Assembly (NCBI GenBank): GCA_029558835.1 | Contig: JAKQDH010000008.1 | Coordinates: forward strand, 124,001-188,000 | Length of the DNA stretch: 64,000 nt | Reading direction: 5' to 3' | Origin: Planctomycetota bacterium | GTDB taxonomy: Bacteria > Planctomycetota > Phycisphaerae > UBA1845 | Shown here: piece after piece, positions 19,611 through 28,352 of the stretch | Layout: the number at the start of each line of letters is the position of its first letter | Numbering within the stretch: position 1 is the first letter of the stretch | The notes under the pieces: generated by a model | The model's input: the letters and a program-made list of their open reading frames with translations, nothing else | Told to the model about the DNA's origin: nothing | Database searches by the model: none | Position numbers and translations under genes: made by a program

Positions 19611-20495
19611 GTGGCGGACGGACCACAAGACCGCCGCTGGGCGGGAGTCGTGCGGCTGACGCTGGTGAGCGGGCTGGCGGTTCTGTACGTGCTGGCCTTT
19701 CACGTGCGGCCGGTGGAGCGCTGGCTGGGTGAGACCGGGCGCTGGTTGCGGGAGCCGAGCGTAGGGCTGGCGCACGCGCTGCGCACCGTCGTGGACAACC
19801 TGGGCCCGGCGGGCCAGCAGGCGGCCCTGGTACGCGACGGGCTGTACTTCCTGGTCACCGGCCTGGTGGTTCCTTACCTCATCATGGCGCTCAGCGGTCG
19901 GTGGCGACCGGCGGACCTGGGCTTGCGCATCCCCAACCGCTTCGGATGGCGGTGGCTGCTGGTCGGCTACGTGCTGGCGTTTCCATTTCAGATCTGGATG
20001 GTGCGCAGCCCGACGTTCTATGCATACTATCGGGGGCAACTCGAAGCCGGTGCGCCGTGGTTCGGCTCGTACTACCTCGTCAACATGGTGGCGGAGCACT
20101 TCCTGTATCAAGGCGTGCTGCTGGCGGTGTTGCGCCGGGAGCGGCGTTGGCCGGCGCGGACCACACCCGAGCCTGGCGCCGACGGGCGCCGGCACCCGTG
20201 GCTCCAGTGGTTGGGCTGGGCGCAGAGCGTCGGCCAGGCGCGCGGCTGGGCGCGCTGGCGAAGTTGGCTCGGATTGCCGGAGGGCTGCCTGTGGGCGGTC
20301 CTCGTGTCCGGCCTGCTGTTCGCGGCCATCCACGCCGGCAAGAACGAGCGGGAGTTGCTGCTGTCGCTGCCGGGCGGGTTGGCGCTGGCGTACCTGGCCT
20401 ATCGGACGGACAGTTGGCTGGTCCCGTTCGCGCTGCATCTGAGCACGGCCGGCACGGCCGCCGTGCTGATGGTGAAGCTGGCGCCGGCGCCGTGA
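19611..20495 (+). CDS. CPBP-family (Abi/RCE1-like) intramembrane protein
   Basis: The 294-residue product has about seven hydrophobic segments, and the arrangement of motifs recalls CPBP glutamic-type intramembrane proteases: VAEHFLYQGVLLAVL where motif 1 (EExxxR) would be, LLFAAIHAGK for motif 2 (FxxxH), and PFALHLSTAG for motif 3. Motif 1 is degenerate (EH..Q instead of EE..R), so normal catalysis is doubtful. A hydrophilic insert (about residues 180-225) separates motifs 1 and 2. Start GTG at 19611. Function unknown. Confidence 0.65.
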   Translation: MADGPQDRRWAGVVRLTLVSGLAVLYVLAFHVRPVERWLGETGRWLREPSVGLAHALRTVVDNLGPAGQQAALVRDGLYFLVTGLVVPYLIMALSGRWRPADLGLRIPNRFGWRWLLVGYVLAFPFQIWMVRSPTFYAYYRGQLEAGAPWFGSYYLVNMVAEHFLYQGVLLAVLRRERRWPARTTPEPGADGRRHPWLQWLGWAQSVGQARGWARWRSWLGLPEGCLWAVLVSGLLFAAIHAGKNERELLLSLPGGLALAYLAYRTDSWLVPFALHLSTAGTAAVLMVKLAPAP

Positions 20496-20661
20496 CGGCG
20501 ACGCCGCCGGGGCGAGCCCCGCGGCCGACGCTGGCCGGATTCGTGCGGACGGGTATGATTTGCCGATACGGTTGCGGTGGGGCGGGAGGATGGTTCAGGC
20601 AACCGGGCCACGGGCGGCGGGCGGGCCACCGGCGTGCCCGGCCAACGTTGAGGATGGCGGC

Positions 20662-20949
20662 ATGAGACGGTGCGGCAAGCTTTTCTGGGCGGGGATGTTG
20701 GGCCTCTGGGCCGGCTGCGGTACCAATTTCAGCATGCTGACAACGTATCCCTACGCCCTGCGCGGGCCTGATGGGGAGCAGTTGAAGCTCGAAGATGTCC
20801 CGGGCATTGCCGCGTGCGAGGACGGAGACAGTCGGACGGTGCCGACGGACGATGAGATAGCCCAATTTCGCGCCGCGGTGCGCGATCTGGGGATTGAGGA
20901 CGAGGACCTGATTGACGCGCTGTTGGCCCTGCGTTGTCCTGACCTTTGA
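20662..20949 (+). CDS. Small predicted lipoprotein
   Basis: A 95-residue product with a basic N-terminus (MRRCGK), a short hydrophobic stretch and a lipobox LWAGC (Cys19), then a mostly acidic soluble part (DDEIAQFRAAVRDLGIEDED). This predicts a lipid-anchored envelope protein. I do not recognise a family. The ATG at 20662 is chosen because it gives the signal sequence; the frame is open upstream without meaning. Confidence 0.6.
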   Translation: MRRCGKLFWAGMLGLWAGCGTNFSMLTTYPYALRGPDGEQLKLEDVPGIAACEDGDSRTVPTDDEIAQFRAAVRDLGIEDEDLIDALLALRCPDL

Positions 20950-21050
20950 GGCGCTCGCAGCCATTCCCGGGCGTGTGGCCCGCGCGGAGGTCTTGAGCGG
21001 GGCTTGACCTCGCAGTCCGTACCTCTTCACGTGACCGTGCGCTGTTTTGC

Positions 21051-21110
21051 ACCGCCATCAAGCCGCGGGCGTGCTCCCCTTGACGCCGAGTGTCAAGGGC
21101 AGCCCGCACG
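21051..21110 (+). repeat. Dispersed palindromic repeat family C, copy 1
   Basis: Contains a GCGGGC...GCCCGC outer inverted pair and an inner CTTGAC...GTCAAG pair around GCCGAGT. Copies at 28433-28500 and 43246-43312. Confidence 0.72.
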
Positions 21111-21206
21111 GCGCTCGAACACCCTGAGCGTTGCACGGTCGCGCACGCACATTTAGCATGAGCAATGAATGTCGTGCCCGGACGGCAGCTCCCGCCCGGT
21201 CGCGGC

Positions 21207-21312
21207 AGCAGTCGTGCCCTGCCTCCACCCGCCGCACCCCGGGGGTGGGTATAGTAGTAAGGCGCAGGAACATGCTTATCGGCGACTGTCGCCGCGGGAG
21301 AGCATGACACCC
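21207..21312 (-). repeat. MITE-like repeat family B, copy 2 (degenerate)
   Basis: Alignable with the copy at 59709-59815 on the opposite strand: a GTGCCCTGCCTCCACCCGCC-like end, GGGGGTGGGTAT, then CATGCTTATCGGCGAC...GTCGCCG and AGCATGACACCCG. It lies immediately upstream of ribE. Confidence 0.6.
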
Positions 21313-21346
21313 GCGCGGCTGGGCGTGGGACGAAGGACGTGCCGTC

Positions 21347-21988
21347 TTGTTTACGGGAATCGTCGAAGCAACTGGAACCGTCGTGGACACCCGGGCGGTG
21401 ACCGGCGGGCGGCGCCTGCGCGTGCGCGCGGAGACTGTCGCGACCGACGCGAGCGAAGGGGCCAGCATCTGCGTCAGCGGCGTGTGCCTCACCGTCGCGG
21501 AGGTCCGGCCACCGATCCTCGATTTCGACGTGATTCAGGAGACGCTCGGCCGCAGCACCCTCGGCGAGAAGCGCGTAGGTGATGCAGTCAACCTGGAGCG
21601 TTCGTTATGCGTGGGCGACCGACTCGACGGACATTTCGTGCAGGGCCACGTTGATGGCACTGCCCAGGTGACCCGCGTACAAGGGGAGGAGCGCGAGTGG
21701 CGTCTCTGGCTGGCGGGTGGGCCTGAGTTGGAACCGTATCTGGTTCCGAAGGGGTCCATCACCGTGGACGGCGTGTCCCTGACGCTGGTGGAGGTGCGCG
21801 CGGGGGAGTTCTGCGTCGCGCTGATCCCGACGACACTGCAACGGACGACACTGGCGGCGCTGGCGCCGCGGCAACGGGTGAACGTCGAGACGGACGTGCT
21901 CATCCGGGCGGTGGTGCACTGGCTGACGGCCCGGCCGGCGGGCTCCGGCCTGACGCTGGCAGCGCTGCGCGAGGCGGGCTTCGCATGA
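21347..21988 (+). CDS. ribE: Riboflavin synthase alpha chain
   Basis: Dismutates two 6,7-dimethyl-8-ribityllumazine molecules to riboflavin. The 213-residue product shows the tandem lumazine-binding barrels. The first begins with the family hallmark MFTGIVEATGTV, with ASICVSGVCLTV later; the second has DGHFVQGHVDGTA and GSITVDGVSLTLVEV. Translation starts at a TTG (21347), supported by GAAGGA about 10 bases upstream and by the invariant MFTGIVE N-terminus. Its TGA overlaps the ATG of pdxA by 4 bases (ATGA), so the two cofactor genes are translationally coupled. Confidence 0.95.
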   Translation: MFTGIVEATGTVVDTRAVTGGRRLRVRAETVATDASEGASICVSGVCLTVAEVRPPILDFDVIQETLGRSTLGEKRVGDAVNLERSLCVGDRLDGHFVQGHVDGTAQVTRVQGEEREWRLWLAGGPELEPYLVPKGSITVDGVSLTLVEVRAGEFCVALIPTTLQRTTLAALAPRQRVNVETDVLIRAVVHWLTARPAGSGLTLAALREAGFA

Positions 21989-23208
21989 GCGACGCACCGG
22001 CCGCCAACCTCCCACCCCAGGAGCCCGGTCCTCCGTCCGAGCCCGAGCGGAAGCGAGCGACACCGTCCGAGCCCGAGCGGAAGCGAGGGGCACCGTCCGA
22101 GCCAGCGCCGCACAAAGCGGACACGCCCGCCGGAGCGCACAGCCCGCAGCGGCCCACGCGTCCGCTGATCGGCGTCACCATGGGCGACCCCTACGGGATC
22201 GGGCCGGAGGTGACAGTCAAGGCGCTGTGCGATCCAGCCCTGCGCGCCAGTGGTCGTTTTGTTGTTTACGGGATTGACCGCGTGCTGCAGCGGGCCGCCC
22301 GCCGGGCCGGCATCACGCCCTTCTGGTTCCCGGTGTCGACGGCGGAACTCGAACGGTTTGACAGCGGCGTGGTCGTGGTGGACTTCCCCGAGTACGGCAG
22401 GTTCGAGGACGACCAGCCGCGGCCGACGGTCGAGGGCGGCGCCGCGTCGCTACGGTTCGTCGACGAGGCCATCGAAGGCGCCCGCCGGCAGGTGCTGGAC
22501 GCGATCGTCACGGCTCCGATTCACAAGGTAAGCTGGCGGCTGGCCGGCTGCCGCTTCCCCGGACATACAGAGAAGCTCGCCGATGCGTTCGGCGTCAAGC
22601 GCGTGACCATGATGTTCGCGGCCGGCACGCTGCGCCTGGCGCTGGCCTCCATCCACGTCGCCTTGTTTGACCTACGCAATCTGTTCACGATCGGGCTCGT
22701 GTTTCAGCCCATTGACCTGCTGGCGCAGGCGCTGCGCGACTGGTTCGGCGTGCCGGCACCACGGATCGCGGTGGCCGGGCTGAACCCGCACGCCAGTGAC
22801 GGCGGGCGCTTCGGCGACGAGGAACAGCGCATCATCGAGCCGGCCATCACCATGGCCCGCCAGGCCGGCATCGACGCCCGCGGGCCCTTCGCCGCCGATA
22901 CTCTGTTTACACCCGCCCAGATGGGGCGCTACGACGGCATCGTGGCCATGTATCACGACCAGGGCCTCATCCCGGTGAAGCTGCTGGCGTTTCATTCGGC
23001 CGTGAACCTGACGCTGGGCTTACCGATCGTCCGCACGAGCGTGGATCATGGCACGGCCTTCGACATTGTCGGCAGGAACCAGGCGCACCCGGGCAGCATG
23101 GTCGAGGCGCTGCGCCTGGCGTGCCTGATCGCTTCGCGCGCAGGCGCTTCCCCCCCCGGGCCGCCGCGGTCCGTGGCCACGCCTCCGTCGATGCGCCTAC
23201 CGGAGTGA
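21985..23208 (+). CDS. pdxA: 4-hydroxythreonine-4-phosphate dehydrogenase with a repeat-derived N-terminal extension
   Basis: Oxidises 4-phosphohydroxy-threonine in pyridoxal phosphate synthesis. The enzyme proper begins at about residue 60 (RPLIGVTMGDPYGIGPEV) and continues with the metal/substrate motifs CRFPGHTEK, AGLNPHASDGG and MYHDQGLIPVK; length after the extension is normal. The first about 58 residues are foreign: SEPERKRATPSEPERKRGA then PSEPAP, encoded by three tandem copies of the genome's dispersed motif GAGCCCGAGCGGAAGCGA. The ATG at 21985 overlaps the ribE stop (ATGA). The extension is probably disordered. No alternative ATG lies between the repeats and the catalytic domain except the Met in VTMGDP. 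Confidence 0.93.
   Translation: MSDAPAANLPPQEPGPPSEPERKRATPSEPERKRGAPSEPAPHKADTPAGAHSPQRPTRPLIGVTMGDPYGIGPEVTVKALCDPALRASGRFVVYGIDRVLQRAARRAGITPFWFPVSTAELERFDSGVVVVDFPEYGRFEDDQPRPTVEGGAASLRFVDEAIEGARRQVLDAIVTAPIHKVSWRLAGCRFPGHTEKLADAFGVKRVTMMFAAGTLRLALASIHVALFDLRNLFTIGLVFQPIDLLAQALRDWFGVPAPRIAVAGLNPHASDGGRFGDEEQRIIEPAITMARQAGIDARGPFAADTLFTPAQMGRYDGIVAMYHDQGLIPVKLLAFHSAVNLTLGLPIVRTSVDHGTAFDIVGRNQAHPGSMVEALRLACLIASRAGASPPGPPRSVATPPSMRLPE
22035..22110 (+). repeat. Three tandem family E units inside pdxA
   Basis: Near-identical units of GAGCCCGAGCGGAAGCGA, each preceded by CCGTCC, in frame so that they encode PSEPERKR-type peptides. The third unit is truncated. Confidence 0.8.
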
Positions 23209-23327
23209 CTCCTTCGGCGACTACCAGTTCACGCGGGCGAAACCTCACCCGTGCCCCGAAAGCCGCGCGGGGGCGGGTCCAGTCGCACTGATCTCGCCCG
23301 CGCGGATCGCTTTTCCCGGTTTTTCGC

Positions 23328-23702
23328 TTGACGCAACTTCCCCTGGTGAAACCGTTCTTAGGCCCCGCCCTCTCCAAGATGAAGCTCACCGGCGACCCCA
23401 AGTCCGGGAGCGGGGTGTGGTTGAGCCACGGCGGCGCGCTGGAGGTGGATGTCGAGGTGAGCGGCAGTGCGACCTGGCGCATACCGAACGACGCTGACGT
23501 CGTGATCTCGATCAAGGCGGACTGTACGGCCCTGACGGGGGACGTGGACATCAGCACGGGTCCGCTCCGGATCGACGCGAACTTCTGCACCACCGGAGAC
23601 CTGACCGTTGAGGGCGTGAACAACCACCTGGGCAGCGACGCAGGCTCGCGGGTCTGGGTGGCCCGCGAGAAGTCCGCGAGCTTTGGTGGAAGCTGCGAGT
23701 AA
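23328..23702 (+). CDS. Hypothetical beta-rich protein
   Basis: A 124-residue frame without recognisable family. The sequence alternates hydrophobic and polar residues (ALEVDVEVSGSATWRIP, DVVISIKADCTALTGDVDI), suggesting beta strands as in an export-type or adhesin-like domain. Start uncertain: TTG at 23328 or ATG at 23379, neither with a good Shine-Dalgarno. There is no signal peptide. Possibly the remaining piece of a larger secreted protein. Confidence 0.4.
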   Translation: MTQLPLVKPFLGPALSKMKLTGDPKSGSGVWLSHGGALEVDVEVSGSATWRIPNDADVVISIKADCTALTGDVDISTGPLRIDANFCTTGDLTVEGVNNHLGSDAGSRVWVAREKSASFGGSCE

Positions 23703-23713
23703 ACGGCCCGACA

Positions 23714-23816
23714 CATTCCGAGCCTGAATGGCAGCGAGCGGGCAGGCAACGCCGTGCACCCCAAAAGGGGGTGCACGGCGTTGCTCGCGTCGTCGCTTCT
23801 GCTCGGGTTCGGAATG
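23714..23816. repeat. Large composite palindrome with a perfect hairpin core
   Basis: The core is AACGCCGTGCACCCC (23748-23762), loop AAAAG, and GGGGTGCACGGCGTT (23768-23782), with pairing continuing outward for at least two more bases. The outer ends CATTCCGAGCC and GGGTTCGGAATG are also inverted, so the whole about 100 bases is a nested palindrome built on family E-like ends. Confidence 0.8.
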
Positions 23817-23819
23817 CCC

Positions 23820-24022
23820 GCTCGCTTCCGCTCGAGCTCGGTTTTCCGCGAGCCCTCCTCGACTCGTTCGCTTCCGCTCGAGCTGGGTTCTCCGCGAGCC
23901 TTCCTCCATGCGCTGTTCGCACTTCGCTACTCCTGGTGGGCAGCGCCCACCCGGCATCCCCCTTGCCTCTTGCCTGGTGCCTCTTGCCTTCCGGTTTGCT
24001 TCCGCTCGGGCTCGGAGGCGGG
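23820..24022 (-). repeat. Cluster of inverted family E units
   Basis: At least three units reading CGCTTCCGCTCGAGCT or GCTTCCGCTCGGGCTCGGA are spaced through this stretch. Two of them (about 23823 and 23868) are followed by nearly the same TTCTCCGCGAGCC/TTTTCCGCGAGCC segment, indicating tandem duplication. No gene. Confidence 0.65.
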
Positions 24023-24050
24023 CTCATCTTGGGATGCGGCGGGGGATTCC

Positions 24051-25460
24051 CTACACGGCCGAGGGACGGGAGGCGACTTCGGCGGTGATGATGCAACTCT
24101 TGCCGGCCGCTTTCGCTGCGTACAGGGCGGTGTCGGCACTGTGGATCAGCGTCGCGGCGTCGGGGGCGTGCAGGTCCTGCAGACTGGCGATGCCGATGCT
24201 CAGCCCCACGCACACGGACGGCAGGGTCGTGCCCACCTCCTGCGTGAGGCGCTCGACGATGCGGTCGGCCAGCACGCGCGCCCGCTCGGCGTCGGTTTGC
24301 GGCAGGAGGACGACAAACTCATCCCCCCCCAGTCGGGCGGCCACGTCGGAGCCACGCAACTGGCTCTTGATGGTGTTGGCGGTCAACACCAGGACCTCAT
24401 CGCCGATGGCATGCCCGAAGGCGTCGTTCACGGTCTTGAAGTCGTCCAGGTCGATCATCAGGCAGGACAGCTCGGTCCCATAGCGTTGCGCCTCCGCCAG
24501 ATGCTGGGCGAGCATCTCGTTGAAATGGCGTCGATTGTACAGACCGGTCAGTGGCTCGCGGGAGGCCAACTCGCGCAGTTGCTTGGTACGCCGGGCCACG
24601 CGCTCCTCGAGTTCGGCGTTGAGCCCGACGAGGCGTTCATGCGTGCGCTGGTGCTCGTCGGCCATCCGGTTGAACGCCGCGCAGATGCGCCCGACCTCGT
24701 CGCGGCGGCTGGCGCCCGCGCGCACGGCCAGTTGACCCTTCGAGAAGCGCTGCATCACCCCGGCAAGCTCGTGCAGCGGGGCCGTGATGCGCCGAACCAG
24801 AAAGAACCCCAGCGGTACCGCCAACGCCACCGCCAGGATGCCCACGCCCGTCACCACGTCGAGCGTGTACGCCACGGACCGCTCGAACCCGTCCACCAGC
24901 ATCCCCGCCCGCAGATACCCCAGTGGCCGAGCGTCCGCCGAAGCCCCGCCCGAAACCTCACGCCCACGGGGAAGCACAATCGGGTACGTAATGTCGAGAA
25001 ATGCGGGACTGCTACCGCGCCGTGGCTGATAGATGGGCGTGCCGGGCGCGGCCACCGGCGGGCCCTCCGCCTCCACCAGGTTCTGGAGCAGACGCAGCCC
25101 CGGTCTCTGAGCAGACCCCAACTCCCTGCCCTCGTTGCCAAAAAACGCCACGTACAGCAGGGGTTGCCCGTCCGCCACCTGCTCCGCCAGAGCGGGCAGC
25201 GCCCCGTCCTCGCCGCGGGCGATAAGAAAGGCGGCCGTGCGGCTCAACGCCGCTGCCAGGCGTACAATCTCCTGCCGGCGCTCCTCCGCGGCCGCGCGGA
25301 AACCGGCCTTCAACAGGTAGCCACAAACGCTGCCTGTCACGCACAACGTAACCGCTACGACCAACGCCGTCGCTTTGAATTGGAGACTTGAAAAAGTCTC
25401 CCGAAACGCTCCCCACGACCATCGGGGTCTGCCCACCGGCTTGTCTACCGCGTGCGACAT
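24051..25460 (-). CDS. Membrane-bound diguanylate cyclase (HAMP-GGDEF)
   Basis: Makes cyclic di-GMP from two GTP. The 469-residue product has an N-terminal membrane helix (ATALVVAVTLCVTGSVCGYL, residues about 30-49), a periplasmic sensor region (about 50-200), and a second helix (VGILAVALAVPLGFFLV). A HAMP linker follows (RRITAPLHELAGVMQRFSKG), then a coiled segment and a GGDEF domain with intact active site LGGDEFVVLLP. An inhibitory I-site RGSD lies five residues upstream, so product feedback is expected. The single gene is surrounded by non-coding repeat-rich DNA; ATG at 25460. Confidence 0.93.
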   Translation of the reverse strand: MSHAVDKPVGRPRWSWGAFRETFSSLQFKATALVVAVTLCVTGSVCGYLLKAGFRAAAEERRQEIVRLAAALSRTAAFLIARGEDGALPALAEQVADGQPLLYVAFFGNEGRELGSAQRPGLRLLQNLVEAEGPPVAAPGTPIYQPRRGSSPAFLDITYPIVLPRGREVSGGASADARPLGYLRAGMLVDGFERSVAYTLDVVTGVGILAVALAVPLGFFLVRRITAPLHELAGVMQRFSKGQLAVRAGASRRDEVGRICAAFNRMADEHQRTHERLVGLNAELEERVARRTKQLRELASREPLTGLYNRRHFNEMLAQHLAEAQRYGTELSCLMIDLDDFKTVNDAFGHAIGDEVLVLTANTIKSQLRGSDVAARLGGDEFVVLLPQTDAERARVLADRIVERLTQEVGTTLPSVCVGLSIGIASLQDLHAPDAATLIHSADTALYAAKAAGKSCIITAEVASRPSAV

Positions 25461-26070
25461 AGTGACGATTCGGGACGACGAGGACGAGAGTCAGCCACAC
25501 CCCACCCCGAGGGCAGCCCCCATAACTTCTGCTGTATCGGAAGGCGTAACCACCGACTGAACCAGCGCAACGCGGGCGCTCAACGCCTGCCCGCTCGCTC
25601 GATCCGCAATCCGGTGCTGATTCACAAGATACTCCGCCACTTGAACACAGGCCTGTCGGCCTTTGCTACGACGGTGCTCAGTCTGCCTTCGCAAACCTGC
25701 CGCTTGGGTGCGTACGATCGGCACCCCCGTTGGCAGCACGCCGACCCTCTCTGCCGCGCCGCCGCACGGCACGCAGCGATCATCACGGGGCCGAGCGGAG
25801 CCCCACCGGCTGCGGCCGCAGGCACCACGGTTGCACCGAAGGCCCGAAACGCCACGTACGCAACGCTCGACACCCGACGGCATCGGGCGGATACTGGGAC
25901 GGACAATTCGCGCCCGGTTTCCGCCGGGGTGGGGTAATGCCCACTTCAAAGGCACCGCCGGGAGGCTGGCGACGCTCCGGTAGGGCGCGGGTGGGGGCGC
26001 GCGCTGGGTTGCACGCCAAGAGACCTCTCCGGGAGAGCGGGCGCGACGGCAAAGGGTGGAAGGCAAAACG
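25461..26070. other. Divergent intergenic region, nothing recognised
   Basis: About 610 bases between the divergently transcribed GGDEF and TPR lipoprotein genes. Open frames here on both strands have no recognisable sequence and no ribosome binding sites. Confidence 0.35.
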
Positions 26071-27951
26071 ATGCGACGAAGAACACGACGGCTACGCGGA
26101 TTCCAGGGCGTGATGATGGTGGGGCTGCTGCTGGGCGCCGTGAGCTGCAAGCGGGAGCAGGAGCAAACCGCGTCGCCCGGCGGCGGTGAAACGGAACCGA
26201 TCGGGGCGGTCTCGGCCACACCGACGGAGTCTGGCACCACGCCGACGGCGTTACCCCCGGGCCCGACGCCACCCGCCGGGCCTTTTGTCCTGCCGGAAGT
26301 GGACAAGACCGCCCTGCCGGCGCTGATCCGGACGGAGATTTCGGCCGCGACAACTGCGGCTCGCATCAGCCCGGACAGCCCGCGAGAGGTGGCAACGCTG
26401 GGTATGCTGTGCTATGTCCACAGCCGACCGGAGCATGCGGTGGCATGCCTCGCACGGGCCGCGGAGCTCGAGCCCGCCAACTTCGCCTGGATGTACTACC
26501 TGGGGCTGGCCTACGAGAAAGGTGGAAAGCCCGAGCAGGCCCGTGCGGCCTACGAGCGTGCGATCGGCCTTAAACCCGACTACGCAGCGGTCAGGACGGC
26601 CCTTGCTGATCTGCTGCTTCCCACGAACCGCGGCCGAGCGTGCGAGTTGTACGCCCAGGCGTTGGAACGTGACGAGAAGGACCCGAAGGCGCGTCTGGGT
26701 TTGGGGCGCTGCGCTCAGCTAGATGGACATTGGGAAGAAGCCGAAGGCCATCTGCGTCGTACCGTGGAAATCGCACCGGCCTATGCCGCGGCGTTGCAGG
26801 CACTCGCGGAGACGCTGCAGCACCTGAACAAGCAGGCGGAAGCCGAGGAGGTGCTCAGACAACTGACAGACGCCTCCGAATGGCCTGAGCCGGCCGACGC
26901 CGCCCGGTTGACGATGCTGGTGACGGGCCGGCAGGCGGCGGCCTTGGCCCAGTACGCTCTTGCCATGCTTCAGCGGGGGAACCTTCAGGAGGCGACCACC
27001 CGGGCGGAGCTGGCGTTTCAGGTGGATCCACGCTCCTGTTTCGTGCGGCGGACGTTGGCTACAGTGCGGGGGGTGGCGGGACGCAACGATGACGCCGTCC
27101 GGCTGCTTCAGCAACTGCTGGAAGAACGCCCCGACGACATCCAGGTCAAATCGGACCTCGCCAACGCGTTTATGGGGATGAACCGACTGCCCGAAGCGGA
27201 GGAGTTGCTGCAAGCGGTGCGCGCCCGGCGCCCCCGCGACCTGCCGTCCGCCCAGCGGCTGGCACAGGTGCGGAAGCTGCGTGGTGACACCGAGGGGGCT
27301 GTCGCGCTGTTGCGCGAAATGCTTCAGTCCGCACCGCAGGAAGCCGCGCTGCGTTTCCAGCTCGGTGAACTCCTGGTGGACGCCGGCAAGGACGACGAGG
27401 CGCTGCGCGAGTGGCAGCAAGGACTGGAGCTGGCGCCGGGGGCGGTGGCACAGCGTTTCCAGTTGGGCGTGCTCCTTCGTCGGCGGGGCGAGCGGGACGC
27501 GGCCCGGGCACATTGGCAACAATGCCTGCAAACAGACCCCGCCTTCGCCAGCGCCTGTAATGCCCTGGTGGACCTGGCCCTCGAAGACAAGCAGTTCGAC
27601 GAAGCGGAAGCCCTGCTGCGGACCGGTTTGAACCACGCCCCCAAGGCGGCGGTACTGGCCAACGCCTTGGCCTGGCTGCTGGCGACGGCCCCGCAGGCAC
27701 GGCAGCGCAACGGTGACGAGGCGGTCCGTCTGGCGGAGGCGGCCTGCGAGGCCACCCAGTCCAGGAACGCCGCTTATCTCGACACGCTGGCGGCCGCCTA
27801 TGCCGAAGCCGGGCGCTACGGCAAGGCGATCGAGACCCAGCAGTTGGCCATCCGTTTGGCACGGGAGGCGGGCGACACCCGGACCGTGACCGCTTACGAA
27901 GGAAGGCTGCGTTTGTATCAGACCGACCGCCCGTTTCGCCAGAGCGAGTGA
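26071..27951 (+). CDS. TPR-repeat lipoprotein
   Basis: The 626-residue product begins with a signal peptide ending in a lipobox (LLLGAVSC, Cys about 26) and a Pro/Thr-rich linker. About a dozen tetratricopeptide repeats follow through to the C-terminus (for example WMYYLGLAYEKGGKPEQARAAYERAI in part, LGLGRCAQLDGHWEEAEGHL, and AYAEAGRYGKAIETQQLAI at the end). Expected to be an envelope-anchored scaffold for protein-protein contacts. Start set at the ATG 26071, preceded by GGAAGG. The frame is open 15 bases upstream. Partner unknown. Confidence 0.85.
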   Translation: MRRRTRRLRGFQGVMMVGLLLGAVSCKREQEQTASPGGGETEPIGAVSATPTESGTTPTALPPGPTPPAGPFVLPEVDKTALPALIRTEISAATTAARISPDSPREVATLGMLCYVHSRPEHAVACLARAAELEPANFAWMYYLGLAYEKGGKPEQARAAYERAIGLKPDYAAVRTALADLLLPTNRGRACELYAQALERDEKDPKARLGLGRCAQLDGHWEEAEGHLRRTVEIAPAYAAALQALAETLQHLNKQAEAEEVLRQLTDASEWPEPADAARLTMLVTGRQAAALAQYALAMLQRGNLQEATTRAELAFQVDPRSCFVRRTLATVRGVAGRNDDAVRLLQQLLEERPDDIQVKSDLANAFMGMNRLPEAEELLQAVRARRPRDLPSAQRLAQVRKLRGDTEGAVALLREMLQSAPQEAALRFQLGELLVDAGKDDEALREWQQGLELAPGAVAQRFQLGVLLRRRGERDAARAHWQQCLQTDPAFASACNALVDLALEDKQFDEAEALLRTGLNHAPKAAVLANALAWLLATAPQARQRNGDEAVRLAEAACEATQSRNAAYLDTLAAAYAEAGRYGKAIETQQLAIRLAREAGDTRTVTAYEGRLRLYQTDRPFRQSE

Positions 27952-28134
27952 CCGGACCCGCTGGCTGGGCGTGGCGTGGAAGCACGCGGTGACCACGCCC
28001 GCCCGGCAGCGCAACCCCAACGCAGCGTCGGCCCCCCGCAGCTGACGTGGCATTCGCCCAACGCATCGGCTTGCCGGCGGTCTGCCGCACCTCAGGAGTC
28101 GGTCCATGGCCTGCTGCCCCCCCGACGCCTGACC

Positions 28135-28222
28135 GGAGGAGTGCCCGAGCGGCTGAAGGGGACGGTTTTGAAAACCGTTGTGCCACTTTGTGGTACCGGG
28201 GGTTCGAATCCCCCCTCCTCCG
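28135..28222 (+). tRNA. tRNA-Ser (TGA anticodon)
   Basis: An 88-base class II tRNA: acceptor GGAGGAG with CTCCTCC, anticodon loop TTTGAAA giving TGA, a long variable arm (GTGCCAC...GTGGTAC-like) and T arm GGTTCGAAT. Discriminator G, as expected for serine. CCA not encoded. Confidence 0.95.
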
Positions 28223-28352
28223 ATACGCCACCTTCCCCGTTCTTCCTCCCGGGAGGCAGACGCAATCCGAGGATGCCACGCGCACGCCGGCATAGGGCTG
28301 CCCGAACGGGAAACCTCGGTAGTGAATAGGCGCACGGAGGCGGGAAAGCACC

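Noticed and set aside
25491..26366. A 291-codon minus-strand frame between the GGDEF and TPR lipoprotein genes
   Set aside because: Overlaps the 5' end of the TPR lipoprotein, no ribosome binding site and no recognisable sequence.
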